DNA from: an uncultured Bacteroidales bacterium | GTDB lineage: Bacteria; Bacteroidota; Bacteroidia; Bacteroidales; UBA932 | Reading direction: 5' to 3' | Assembly (NCBI GenBank): GCA_946545765.1 | Contig: CAMNNS010000043.1 | Location: 1-11,105 of the forward strand | Length of the DNA stretch: 11,105 nt | In this document: positions 1 through 7,152 of the stretch, piece after piece | Layout: every line of letters starts with the position of its first letter | How positions within the stretch are numbered: the first letter of the stretch is position 1 | Notes under the pieces: model-generated | Databases searched by the model: none | Seen by the model: the letters and a program-made list of their open reading frames with translations, nothing else | Told to the model about the DNA's origin: nothing | Made by a program: the position numbers and the translations under genes

Positions 1-901
1 TAATTTTCCTACTTTTGTTTAAAACTAACTCATTATAATCTATATATAAGAGAAAATCTAAACTACTATATCTTGTTTTTAACGAATAGTCTTGCCTATA
101 CTTTAATTCTAATTCGGGTGGAATAACTACCACTTTTTTCCCTTGTGGAGCATTCTTAACAGAGACAGGAACATTTATCGAATTCTCAAAATACCTTCCA
201 ACTCTCTGAGAATAATAAACTTCTCTATTTGAGAACTGAATACCATCTATTTGTTTAATCTGGGTAGTACCTTGAATATCTTTAGATACATTACTTCTAA
301 ATATTGTCTCCGTTACAACTGTATCTACCCCATTTAAAAGAGACTGTTCACCATGTATCTCTATAGAATCAGGCCTTAAATGTAACGCCTCAAATTGCAT
401 ATACTGCTCTTTGTATGTGATAGAATGTTTTGCTTTAATTGGCACCTTTTTATTTATCGCGACAGGGAATGTAAAAAATAGTGTATCTGTCTCAATTCCA
501 CTAAGATTAACCCTTGTTCTCAACACCTCTTTTATATCTCCACTTATATAACTTGTTAATAGATAATACTCCTCACTATCTTCAACACTTTTAATAAGAT
601 TAGCCTTATCTACATTTAGCTCTATTATATTTGAATTGTTGCGGGTTAAATATCTTTGACGCAACAAATCAAAACCAGAAGATGCTCCACTTATAATCAG
701 CACATTATCAGATGTAGAATTAAACACATGTCCTGGCAGCTCTGTAGTAATCTTTACTTTAAAATGAAAAAAAGAGTTATAGTTCAGAGAGAGTTTTAAT
801 ATACCCCAAACTATAAAAGCTAAAACGAGGGAGACTATTAGAATCAACCAGTCTCCCCCTATTCTTCTATAAAACTTTTTATTTAAATCGTTTAAAAACA
901 A
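1..901 (-). CDS. YbbR-like (CdaR-type) membrane-anchored protein, 3' end cut by window
   Basis: An open frame of 300 codons runs off the left edge of the window. The product has a basic N-terminus (KKFYRR, about residues 8-13), one transmembrane segment (about 18-37, starting WLILIVSL), then a beta-rich extracytoplasmic part typical of YbbR-domain proteins. The frame is closed upstream by TAA at 908-910 and has no ATG until far inside, so the start is best placed at TTG 899-901, two bases after the yajC stop. The only nearby alternative, TTG at codon 19, would remove the basic flank of the membrane helix. Position after nusB and yajC matches the known Bacteroidales order, in which coaE usually follows. 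In Firmicutes the YbbR protein CdaR modulates the diadenylate cyclase CdaA. No such partner is visible here, so the role is unknown. Family members are usually a little over 300 aa, so only a short C-terminal piece is probably missing. Confidence 0.82.
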   Translation of the reverse strand, partial: MFLNDLNKKFYRRIGGDWLILIVSLVLAFIVWGILKLSLNYNSFFHFKVKITTELPGHVFNSTSDNVLIISGASSGFDLLRQRYLTRNNSNIIELNVDKANLIKSVEDSEEYYLLTSYISGDIKEVLRTRVNLSGIETDTLFFTFPVAINKKVPIKAKHSITYKEQYMQFEALHLRPDSIEIHGEQSLLNGVDTVVTETIFRSNVSKDIQGTTQIKQIDGIQFSNREVYYSQRVGRYFENSINVPVSVKNAPQGKKVVVIPPELELKYRQDYSLKTRYSSLDFLLYIDYNELVLNKSRKI

Positions 902-903
902 TA

Positions 904-1221
904 CTATTTAGGTTGTTGAATGTCTGTAGTATCTTTTACAATAGAACCTTTATCAACTTTAATTTTGAAATCCTTATCAACAATTAATAGTATATATCTC
1001 TCAGCCACTTCATCTACAATCCCATAAATTCCCCCTGCAGTTATAACTTTATCTCCTCTCTTTAAATGATTTCTGAATTGAGCTAACTCTTTTTGTCTCT
1101 TTTGTTGAGGTCTAATCATTAGAAAATACATAATTGCAAAAACTGCAACCATCATAAAAATTAAAGAAAGACCACCTCCCTGTGCAGGCGTAGCCTCTTG
1201 TAATAAAACCAATAATTTCAT
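904..1221 (-). CDS. yajC: Preprotein translocase subunit YajC
   Basis: This 105-aa protein has the full YajC layout. A short periplasmic N-terminus with a GGG stretch is followed by one transmembrane helix (about residues 18-36, ending FLMIRP), the family signature RPQQKRQKE at 37-45, and a small cytoplasmic domain with GDKVITAGGIYG at 56-67. YajC associates with SecDF and the SecYEG translocon at the inner membrane. The length is normal for the family. It lies 17 nt after nusB and 2 nt before the YbbR-like gene, so it is probably the middle gene of a three-gene (or longer) transcript. secDF is not present in the window, which is common in Bacteroidetes. Confidence 0.95.
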   Translation of the reverse strand: MKLLVLLQEATPAQGGGLSLIFMMVAVFAIMYFLMIRPQQKRQKELAQFRNHLKRGDKVITAGGIYGIVDEVAERYILLIVDKDFKIKVDKGSIVKDTTDIQQPK

Positions 1222-1238
1222 ATATTTTAAATTTATAA

Positions 1239-2201
1239 TTAATATTTAGAATCTGTCAACATCCCTGTTAAGCCTTTTGGAGATTTTTTAATCTTATTAT
1301 CCTGCTCCAAAGCTCTAAAAATTTTATTTAGTACTCCATTTACAAAAGTATGACTTGTTGTTGTACTATAATATTTTGTAATCTCAACATATTCGTTAAT
1401 TGTTGATTTAGGGGGAATATCTTCAAAGCGTAAAACCTCAGCCAATCCCATCGAGATAATAATTATATCTGACATAACTAATCTCTCTAATTCCCAATTA
1501 TTTAAATAGCTATTGATAATCTCTGTGAAATCATCATAATCTTGCAACACTGCAGAAAGAAGGGATACTCCAAAAATCTCATTCTTTTCATTACCATTTG
1601 CCATTTTTAAAATAATCCTACCCTCCTCAGAGAATTTTGTATTATCATTTAAAAAATACTCTACACAATATTCAAAATCTTCTCTCCACCAGATAGAACG
1701 CTCTTCAAGTAATTCAATTAGTGGTTCATAATCTATAATTATATCGCGATAAAATTTATCAAATAGAGCAATAGAATCATTTAAAGAAGGTTGTGATATT
1801 TTTGTGTAATCGGCAAAAATATCAGAGTCTAATAGTGTAGTATATAGCTGTTTTAAAGCAGATTCATAAAAATTATCCCAAATAAACCCTTGATCTACAG
1901 ACTTGGACAAAAATTCTCTGTTTGTACTTAAAGATTTTATATACGGGCTGCTGATATAGCAATTATGTTTATTTATCTCTTTAATAGATGGGTTAAACAT
2001 TTGGTTTAACAGATCTATTTTATTTAAAGCCAATTTTTCTAAAGCCAAAGGAAGAGTTTGTACCATACAATACAATTCTTTAGTCTTTTGAAAAGATTGT
2101 TCAAGCTCATTTTTAGCAGATTGCACATCAAAGTTGTTTGTCGAAACTCTACTAAAAAGTTCCTTAAAAGCTTTTATTCTTATGAGTCTCCTATTCAGCA
2201 T
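1239..2201 (-). CDS. nusB: Transcription antitermination factor NusB, long Bacteroidetes form
   Basis: The C-terminal third carries the NusB fold signature. Residues about 257-293 read as LRFEDIPPKSTINEY...TKYYS...SHTFVNGVLNKI, matching the conserved 'D-P...INE..E.AK.....S..FVNGVLDK' region of NusB. The N-terminus (MLNRRLIRIKAFKELF) resembles the first RNA-contacting helix. At 320 aa it is more than twice the E. coli protein (139 aa). The extra length is a helical segment inserted between the first helices and the C-terminal half, which is normal for Bacteroidetes NusB. NusB with S10/NusE binds boxA of rRNA transcripts and prevents premature termination. The ATG at 2201 lies about 17 nt downstream of the predicted start site of a TATCTTTG promoter. 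It is the first gene of the nusB-yajC-ybbR run and diverges from the PUR-domain gene. Confidence 0.87.
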   Translation of the reverse strand: MLNRRLIRIKAFKELFSRVSTNNFDVQSAKNELEQSFQKTKELYCMVQTLPLALEKLALNKIDLLNQMFNPSIKEINKHNCYISSPYIKSLSTNREFLSKSVDQGFIWDNFYESALKQLYTTLLDSDIFADYTKISQPSLNDSIALFDKFYRDIIIDYEPLIELLEERSIWWREDFEYCVEYFLNDNTKFSEEGRIILKMANGNEKNEIFGVSLLSAVLQDYDDFTEIINSYLNNWELERLVMSDIIIISMGLAEVLRFEDIPPKSTINEYVEITKYYSTTTSHTFVNGVLNKIFRALEQDNKIKKSPKGLTGMLTDSKY

Positions 2202-2224
2202 CTCAAAACAAATATAATATTTTA

Positions 2225-2232
2225 CAAAGATA
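2225..2232 (-). promoter_or_regulatory. Predicted -7 element of the nusB promoter
   Basis: On the minus strand this reads TATCTTTG, an exact match to the Bacteroidetes sigma-ABfr consensus TAnnTTTG. It would place the transcription start near 2218 and give a leader of about 17 nt before the nusB ATG. A good -33 TTTG box is not seen at the expected 19-21 nt upstream. Confidence 0.65.
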
Positions 2233-2256
2233 ATTCATTAGCATTGAAAAAAATAT

Positions 2257-2264
2257 TATCTTTG
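2257..2264 (+). promoter_or_regulatory. Predicted -7 element of the PUR-domain gene promoter
   Basis: The plus strand reads TATCTTTG, an exact TAnnTTTG match. The start site would be near 2270, about 20 nt before the ATG at 2292. No clear -33 TTTG lies at normal spacing; the TTG at 2244-2246 is too close. It mirrors the nusB promoter element. Confidence 0.65.
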
Positions 2265-2291
2265 TAAAAATTTTTTTAACAATTGAATATT

Positions 2292-2675
2292 ATGTATCAA
2301 GAGGATTTTGATCAAGCAGGAGCACAGGAACATAATGGAGATGATGTATATTCAAAACCTGTGAGAGCCGGAAAAAGAACTTATTTCTTTGATGTAAAGG
2401 CAACAAAAAACAACGATTACTATCTGACTATAACAGAAAGCAAGCGAAGAGTTGAAAAAGATGGTCGTTTTACATACGACAAACACAAAATTTTCCTTTA
2501 CAAAGAAGATTTTGAGAAATTTGCAACAGGATTAGAAGAAGTTGTAAACTTCATTAAAGAAAAATGCCCTGTGCAAGAGAGAGTTTATACAGAACGCCCT
2601 ACAGAGAGCCAAAACTCTCCTACTAATACAGAGGAGAAACAAGATTATACTAATGTAGATTTTGACAAATTGTAA
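2292..2675 (+). CDS. DUF3276 / PUR-domain nucleic-acid-binding protein
   Basis: This is a 127-aa protein with one PUR-alpha-like domain at about residues 19-92. Recognisable blocks are SKPVRAGKRTYFFDVK (21-36), YLTITESKRR (44-53) and KHKIFLYKEDFEKF (64-77). The last 30 residues are polar, acidic and probably disordered. PUR-domain proteins of Bacteroidetes and spirochaetes (for example Borrelia BpuR) bind single-stranded DNA and RNA; the cellular role in Bacteroidetes is not established. I chose ATG 2292 (MYQEDFD) over the in-frame TTG at 2283 because ATG is the commoner start and leaves a leader of about 20 nt. It is the only plus-strand gene here, with its own promoter in the inverted repeat and a hairpin terminator 11 nt after its stop. 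It is therefore probably monocistronic. Confidence 0.87.
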   Translation: MYQEDFDQAGAQEHNGDDVYSKPVRAGKRTYFFDVKATKNNDYYLTITESKRRVEKDGRFTYDKHKIFLYKEDFEKFATGLEEVVNFIKEKCPVQERVYTERPTESQNSPTNTEEKQDYTNVDFDKL

Positions 2676-2686
2676 AATAATTTACA

Positions 2687-2737
2687 CTCTAAAAAGCAAA
2701 AGGCATCACACAATGTGATGCCTTTTGCTTTTTAGAG
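2687..2737. terminator. Bidirectional intrinsic terminator shared by PUR gene and tRNA-Cys
   Basis: Two perfectly complementary 24-bp arms (2687-2710 and 2714-2737) flank a 3-nt loop CAA. The GC-richer core (GGCATCACA and its complement) is bordered by A-rich and T-rich tracts, so a U-run follows the stem on both strands (CCTTTTGCTTTTT). It lies 11 nt after the PUR stop codon and directly at the 3' end of the convergent tRNA. Its last two bases (2736-2737) are the tRNA discriminator and the first acceptor-stem base on the 3' side. Confidence 0.88.
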
Positions 2738-2806
2738 GTACCGAGCAGAATCGAACTGCTGTACGCGGTTTTGCAGACCGTTGCCTAGCCACTCGGCCAC
2801 GGTACC
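2736..2806 (-). tRNA. tRNA-Cys (anticodon GCA)
   Basis: Read on the minus strand, the gene starts GGTACCG (2806-2800) and ends CGGTACC (2743-2737), giving a perfect 7-bp acceptor stem. The discriminator is U at 2736, as expected for tRNA-Cys. The anticodon GCA corresponds to plus-strand 2772-2774, in the loop CTGCAAA, and GTTCGAATC forms the T loop. The length is 71 nt and CCA is not encoded, as is common in Bacteroidetes. The outermost anticodon-stem pair looks like an A-C mismatch. It converges on the PUR gene and has its own predicted promoter. Confidence 0.96.
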
Positions 2807-2816
2807 AAGTGGACTG

Positions 2817-2824
2817 CAAATATA
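2817..2824 (-). promoter_or_regulatory. Predicted -7 element of the tRNA-Cys promoter
   Basis: The minus strand reads TATATTTG, an exact TAnnTTTG match, ending 10 nt before the tRNA 5' end. That gives a leader of only a few nucleotides. The upstream -33 region is AT-rich with no clear TTTG. Read-through from rlmI is also possible, because no terminator is visible between rlmI and the tRNA. Confidence 0.65.
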
Positions 2825-2862
2825 GAACTTTTTTTTGATTTTTAAATAAATATAATAGATTT

Positions 2863-4122
2863 TTAATCTACATAAAGGACTAAACCTTTTAGATATTCAC
2901 CCTCGGGATGGTATATGTTCACGGGGTGGTCGGGTGGTTGAGAGAGACGATGTAATATCTTTACATTCCGCCCCGTAGAAGAGGCGGCAGAAAAAACTGC
3001 AAGGGCAAAATCTATCTTACTTACAACCTGAGAACAACTAAATGTAAAAACTATTCCCCCTCTTGCAACTTTATCTATAGCAAGAGCATTCAACTTTTTA
3101 TAAGCCCTTAAGGCATTATCCTTAGAACTTAAATGTTTAGCAAAAGCTGGAGGATCTACAATAATCAAATCGTATTTTCCTTTAGGTGTATCTTTTAAAT
3201 AATCTATTGCATCTTGACAATAACAACCGTTGTCATTAGAAGAATAACTGTTTAATTCTAAATTCTTTACAACAGAGTCTATCGCAAAAGAAGAACTATC
3301 AACAGAATCAACCCTATTGGCTCCACCTTTAAGTGCGTAAATAGAAAAGCCACCCGTATAACAAAACAAATTAAGGATATTTTTACCTACAGAATATCTC
3401 TTTAGCAACTCTCTATTATCTCTCTGATCTAAAAAGAAACCTGTCTTTTGACCTTTCTCCCAATCTATATTGAATTTAGAGCCATTTTCTACAACTATCT
3501 TACCCTCTAAATTTGTAAACATTTGTGACTTATACAGATATATATCTTCTCCCTCAAATTGAGCAGAGTATGTGCTTTTATGATAAACTGCAACAAGCGA
3601 TTCTTTATATATCTCTTTCAGCCCCTCTACAATCATCTCTTGAGATTTAAACATACCAGCGGAGTGTGTTTGAATCACTGCAACACCATTATAAATATCT
3701 ATTATTAAACCGGGGAGTTTATCTCCTTCTCCATGAACAAGTCTATAACAATTAGTATCCGAATTATTTATAAGCCCTATCGCGATACGGGCACAATACG
3801 CTTCCTTTATCTTCTCTATCCAAAAATTTCTATTTATAACCTCTTCTTTAAAAGAGATTATTCTAACCATAATAGAGCCGAAACTAAAATGGCCAATAGC
3901 TAAAAATTCACCTTGTGAAGAGTATATTTTTGTCAATTCACCATTAAAACATTCTCTTGCCTGTTTTTCAGAGGCAATCTTATCTTTTAAAACTTTAGAA
4001 TCATACAACTTTAATTGCTCGCCACTCTCTGTAATAACTTTATCTACAGCACCAGAGAAGACCCATGGATGAAATCTTTTAATAGATTGTTCTTTCCCTT
4101 TTTTTAAGATTGTTTTTAACAT
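2863..4122 (-). CDS. rlmI: 23S rRNA (cytosine-C5) methyltransferase, RlmI family
   Basis: This 419-aa class I SAM-dependent methyltransferase has the RlmI domain order. An N-terminal PUA domain starts KKGKEQSIKRFHPWVFSGA (about residues 7-25). A linker carries GFFLDQRDNR (228-237), followed by the Rossmann core. Motif I is NLFCYTGGFS (251-260), motif IV is DPPAFAK (323-329), and SCS around C363 matches the catalytic-cysteine position of the family. E. coli RlmI methylates C1962 of 23S rRNA; the same target is inferred here. Compared with usual members, the PUA domain has about 20-25 extra residues near 36-60. It is the last protein gene of the long minus-strand run, 15 nt after the exonuclease gene, a pairing that fits an RNA-metabolism module. 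Confidence 0.9.
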   Translation of the reverse strand: MLKTILKKGKEQSIKRFHPWVFSGAVDKVITESGEQLKLYDSKVLKDKIASEKQARECFNGELTKIYSSQGEFLAIGHFSFGSIMVRIISFKEEVINRNFWIEKIKEAYCARIAIGLINNSDTNCYRLVHGEGDKLPGLIIDIYNGVAVIQTHSAGMFKSQEMIVEGLKEIYKESLVAVYHKSTYSAQFEGEDIYLYKSQMFTNLEGKIVVENGSKFNIDWEKGQKTGFFLDQRDNRELLKRYSVGKNILNLFCYTGGFSIYALKGGANRVDSVDSSSFAIDSVVKNLELNSYSSNDNGCYCQDAIDYLKDTPKGKYDLIIVDPPAFAKHLSSKDNALRAYKKLNALAIDKVARGGIVFTFSCSQVVSKIDFALAVFSAASSTGRNVKILHRLSQPPDHPVNIYHPEGEYLKGLVLYVD

Positions 4123-4137
4123 TTAGGGTGCCGATTT

Positions 4138-4713
4138 TCAAATTAATTTTAGATACATCTCTCTACAAACCCAAGCATCTATTGCAGCATATTTAAGTTG
4201 TGCTTCAGATAGTTTTGATGACTCCCAATTAGATAATTGTTGAGATTTTGAGACTCTTTTACCCAATATTATCGCCGATAATTTTTTTACACTTTTTTCT
4301 TCTATACCAAATGTTTGTGCTATCTCTTGTAGATCTTTAAAACCGCTTGGAGAAAATTTCTTATATTTTTCTAAACCAGTAATATCATCTCTAACGGCAA
4401 CACCTACTTTTACAATCTTAGGATTTTCTAAAATTGCTTTTAGAGGTTCGGGAAGTCCTATTTGCTGTAATCTGAATATAAATGCTTTATCGGCTCCCGA
4501 AAGTTGTAATATAGCCATCTTATTACGTGGTGCTTTAGATATAAAACAAGGTTTTGTCTCTGTATCAAAACCTAATACTTTCTCCTTTTTCAAATACTCT
4601 ATCGCTGAGTCTAATTCTTTTCCAACGGAATCTATAACAGATATAGTACCGTCAAAATCTATTAGGGCTTTACCTACCAACTCTTCGTTTGATATGGTTG
4701 AAGCATATTTCAT
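4138..4713 (-). CDS. DEDDy-type 3'-5' exonuclease (RNase D / WRN-exonuclease-like)
   Basis: This is a 191-aa single-domain protein. All three Exo motifs are present. Exo I is GFDTETKP with D50 and E52. Exo II is KVGVAVRDDITGL, where alignment with the WRN exonuclease suggests D110 as the metal ligand. Exo III is YAAIDAW with Y175 and D179 (the DEDDy Y-x3-D pattern). These four acidic residues bind two divalent metals for 3'-5' hydrolysis of DNA or RNA; the substrate cannot be told from sequence. There is no HRDC domain, so this is not a full RNase D. Small stand-alone proteins of this kind are common in Bacteroidetes. It lies 65 nt after purM and 15 nt before rlmI. The 65-nt gap shows no convincing terminator or TAnnTTTG element, so co-transcription with purM is possible. 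Confidence 0.88.
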   Translation of the reverse strand: MKYASTISNEELVGKALIDFDGTISVIDSVGKELDSAIEYLKKEKVLGFDTETKPCFISKAPRNKMAILQLSGADKAFIFRLQQIGLPEPLKAILENPKIVKVGVAVRDDITGLEKYKKFSPSGFKDLQEIAQTFGIEEKSVKKLSAIILGKRVSKSQQLSNWESSKLSEAQLKYAAIDAWVCREMYLKLI

Positions 4714-4778
4714 TCTTATCTTATTTAACTTAATAATAAATAATCTGAGTTTGTTTAGCCTTTAATAACCGCCTTTTA

Positions 4779-5951
4779 TCAATATCTGAACTCGCCGTAT
4801 TTAGTATTGATTATTAGTTCATTGCCGGGGATGTCATTTTTCTCTACCCTACCAACAACCTGAGCATTAACTCCAAAACTCTTAGATACCTCTATAATGG
4901 AATTAGCAACTTTTTCATCTACATAAAACTCCAATCTATGCCCCATATTAAATACTTTGTACATCTCTTTCCATGGTGTATTACTCTCTTTCTGAATAGT
5001 CTCAAATAAAATTGGAGTAGAGAAAAGATTATCTTTAACTATTTTAAGATTATCTACAAAGTGTAAAATTTTTGTTTGGGCACCACCTGTACAATGAATC
5101 ATTCCACATATTTCCTTTCTAAACTTAGAAAGAATCTCCTTAACAATTGGAGCATAAGTTCTTGTAGGAGATAAAACTAATTTTCCAAAAGTTAATCCTG
5201 TAGTTGGTTCTATCTCTGTCAAAGATTTTGAACCGCTATAAATTAAATCTTTATCTATTGCGGGATCATAAGTCTCGGGATATTTTTCAGCGATATATTT
5301 AGAAAACACATCGTGACGGGCAGAAGTTAAACCATTACTCCCCATTCCGCCATTATAACTATCTTCGTATGAAGAACATCCGTCACTTGCTAAACCAACT
5401 ATTACATTTCCGGGTTTAATTTTAGAATTATCTATAATATCCTCTTTTCTAATCCTTCCGAATACAGTAGAATCAACAATTATCGTTCTAACCAAATCAC
5501 CTACATCTGCGGTTTCTCCCCCGGTTGTTTTAATATTGACTCCATACTCAGACATCTTTCTAACAAATTTCTCACTCCCTTCAATTATAGTAGATATAAC
5601 CTCAGCAGGGATAAGTGTCTTATTTCTTCCTATTGTAGAGCTCAAGAATATATTGTTTGTCAGACCAATACACAATAAATCATCTGTATTCATAACTATT
5701 GCATCTTGTGCAATCCCTTCCCAAACACTCAAATCACCAGTCTCTTTCCAATATGCATACGCCAAAGAAGATTTCGTACCTGCCCCATCTGCATGCATAA
5801 CAGCACACCAATCGGGATTATCATCTTGTACAACTTTACAGAAAGCTTTTGGATAAAGCCCTTTATCAATATTTTTTATCGCTGCATGAACATCCTCTTT
5901 AGCAGAAGAGACACCTCGTTGAGCATATCGATCTGAATTCTTATTCTCCAT
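4779..5951 (-). CDS. purM: Phosphoribosylformylglycinamidine cyclo-ligase (AIR synthase), Bacteroidetes type
   Basis: PurM converts FGAM and ATP to AIR, step 5 of IMP synthesis, in the cytosol. The 390-aa protein belongs to the PurM/PurL/SelD/HypE ATP-binding superfamily. Seen in order are HADGAGTK (53-60), the metal/ATP-binding block MNTDDLLCIG (87-96), TGGETADV (143-150), GLASDGCSSYEDSYNGG (186-202, where classical PurM has GLASSG-HSNGYSL) and, in the C-terminal lobe, HCTGGAQTK. It is about 45 residues longer than E. coli PurM (345 aa) and diverges around the substrate loop. Bacteroidetes proteins of this length are generally annotated as PurM. Another AIR-synthase-like function is possible but less likely given purD in the same cluster. 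The ATG starts one base after the aminotransferase stop, so the two are almost certainly co-transcribed and translationally coupled. Confidence 0.87.
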   Translation of the reverse strand: MENKNSDRYAQRGVSSAKEDVHAAIKNIDKGLYPKAFCKVVQDDNPDWCAVMHADGAGTKSSLAYAYWKETGDLSVWEGIAQDAIVMNTDDLLCIGLTNNIFLSSTIGRNKTLIPAEVISTIIEGSEKFVRKMSEYGVNIKTTGGETADVGDLVRTIIVDSTVFGRIRKEDIIDNSKIKPGNVIVGLASDGCSSYEDSYNGGMGSNGLTSARHDVFSKYIAEKYPETYDPAIDKDLIYSGSKSLTEIEPTTGLTFGKLVLSPTRTYAPIVKEILSKFRKEICGMIHCTGGAQTKILHFVDNLKIVKDNLFSTPILFETIQKESNTPWKEMYKVFNMGHRLEFYVDEKVANSIIEVSKSFGVNAQVVGRVEKNDIPGNELIINTKYGEFRY

Positions 5952-5952
5952 A

Positions 5953-7152
5953 TTATTTTATTGTTCCCGGATAAGCTTTAAGACCCTCTTCTAAACATTT
6001 AATAGCGTGCTTAATATCCTCTACTTTAAGAACATAAGCTAAACGAACCTCATTCTTCCCACTACCCTGAGTTGCATAAAAACCTGCCGCAGGAGCAACC
6101 ATAGTTGTCTCTCCATTATATTCAAATTTTTCTAACATCCATTTTGCAAAATCCTCTGCATCTTCAACTGGAAGACGGGCAATTGTATAGAAAGCACCCA
6201 TTGGTTTAGGGGTAAATACACCTGGGATATTGTTAAGCATTTCTACCATCACATCCCTTCTATGAATATACTCTGCTTTAACCTCTGCAAAATAGTCAGC
6301 TGGAGCATCTAAAGCAGCTTCTGCAGCCATCTGATCTATAACAGGAGAGCATAAACGAGCTTGCCCTAATTTTAGTATCGCAGCTATAACATCTTTATTC
6401 TTTGATACAATACAACCTATACGGGCACCACACATACTATATCTCTTAGATACAGAATCTAATAACAATACATTCTGCTCAATTCCTTTAATTTGCATAG
6501 CAGAAAAGTGTGGAGCATCTGAATAGCAAAACTCTCTATACACTTCATCAGAAAGAAGATAGATCTCATTTTTCTTAACTATTTCTCCCAATTTTTCCAT
6601 AGAGGCTTTTGAATAAAGTGTACCTGTTGGATTACCTGGGTTACAAAGTAATATAGCTTTTGTTCGAGGTGTAATATATTTCTCAAATTCCTCAATTGGT
6701 GGAACAGCAAAACCGTTATCTATTTTAGTAGAAATCGGAACAAGATTAACACCATATTGAATAGCAAAAGCTCTGTAATTTGTATAGAAAGGTTCCATAA
6801 CAATTACTTCATCTCCGGGGTTACAGATAGTTATCATCGCAAACATAACTGCCTCACTACCAGATGTTGTAACTATTATATCCTTATAATCTACATCTAT
6901 ATTCAAATTATTATAATATTTTGCCAAACCTTTTCTATACGACTCTAAACCTGCAGAATTTGTATAAGCCAAATTATTCAAGTTTATGTTATGAATTGCA
7001 TCCATAACACATTTAGGTGAGTCAATATCTGGTTGACCAATATTTAGGTGAAATACTTTAACACCACGTTTTTTTGCTGCATCTGCATAAGGGACCAATT
7101 TTCTAATTGGTGATGCAGGTAATTCTATTGCTTTTTGTGAAAGAGTTAACAT
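5953..7152 (-). CDS. Pyridoxal-phosphate aminotransferase, class I/II (aspartate-aminotransferase-like)
   Basis: This 399-aa fold-type I PLP enzyme shows every landmark. These are the N-terminal substrate loop NIGQPDIDSP (37-46), the phosphate-binding SGSEA (97-101), NPGNPTG with N174, SDEVY with D202 and Y205, the Schiff-base lysine K236 in SVSKRYSMCGARIG, and the substrate-carboxylate arginine R370 in NEVRLAYVL. It transfers amino groups between amino and 2-oxo acids in the cytosol. The amino acid cannot be fixed; the family resembles aspartate/aromatic aminotransferases of the I-gamma type. It starts 66 nt after the dacB stop, in an AT-rich gap with two copies of TTACTAATT but no clear promoter, and runs directly into purM. 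Aspartate is consumed in purine synthesis, which is a possible but unproven link to its neighbour. Confidence 0.92.
   Translation of the reverse strand: MLTLSQKAIELPASPIRKLVPYADAAKKRGVKVFHLNIGQPDIDSPKCVMDAIHNINLNNLAYTNSAGLESYRKGLAKYYNNLNIDVDYKDIIVTTSGSEAVMFAMITICNPGDEVIVMEPFYTNYRAFAIQYGVNLVPISTKIDNGFAVPPIEEFEKYITPRTKAILLCNPGNPTGTLYSKASMEKLGEIVKKNEIYLLSDEVYREFCYSDAPHFSAMQIKGIEQNVLLLDSVSKRYSMCGARIGCIVSKNKDVIAAILKLGQARLCSPVIDQMAAEAALDAPADYFAEVKAEYIHRRDVMVEMLNNIPGVFTPKPMGAFYTIARLPVEDAEDFAKWMLEKFEYNGETTMVAPAAGFYATQGSGKNEVRLAYVLKVEDIKHAIKCLEEGLKAYPGTIK

Larger units (their letters stand above)
2220..2269. repeat. Perfect 15-bp inverted repeat in the nusB/PUR divergent intergenic region
   Basis: Arms at 2220-2234 (TTTTACAAAGATAAT) and 2255-2269 (its exact reverse complement) are separated by a 20-bp spacer. 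Each arm contains one Bacteroidetes -7 element, so the symmetry places two promoters back to back. The arms are AT-rich but are a full 15/15 match, which is more than the two 8-bp promoter boxes alone need. It could be an operator or simply two similar promoters. Confidence 0.8.

Noticed and set aside
2058..2267. Plus-strand 69-codon frame overlapping the nusB 5' end and the inverted repeat
   Set aside because: It lies antisense to nusB, its product has no recognisable family, and it would end within the promoter region of the PUR gene.
2283..2291. Upstream TTG start for the PUR-domain gene
   Set aside because: It would add only three residues; ATG 2292 is the more likely start.
2736..2806. 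tRNA-Cys as an integration site for a mobile element
   Set aside because: No integrase, no duplicated tRNA 3' end and no foreign-looking DNA is present; the adjacent inverted repeat is explained as a terminator.
4714..4778. 65-bp gap between the exonuclease gene and purM as a promoter or terminator region
   Set aside because: No stable hairpin with a U-run and no TAnnTTTG match is visible on the minus strand.
5536..5936. Two plus-strand frames antisense to purM
   Set aside because: They are shadows of the strongly supported purM coding frame, and their translations resemble no protein family.
6757..6948. Plus-strand 63-codon frame antisense to the aminotransferase
   Set aside because: It is a shadow of a gene whose complete set of PLP-enzyme motifs is in the other strand.
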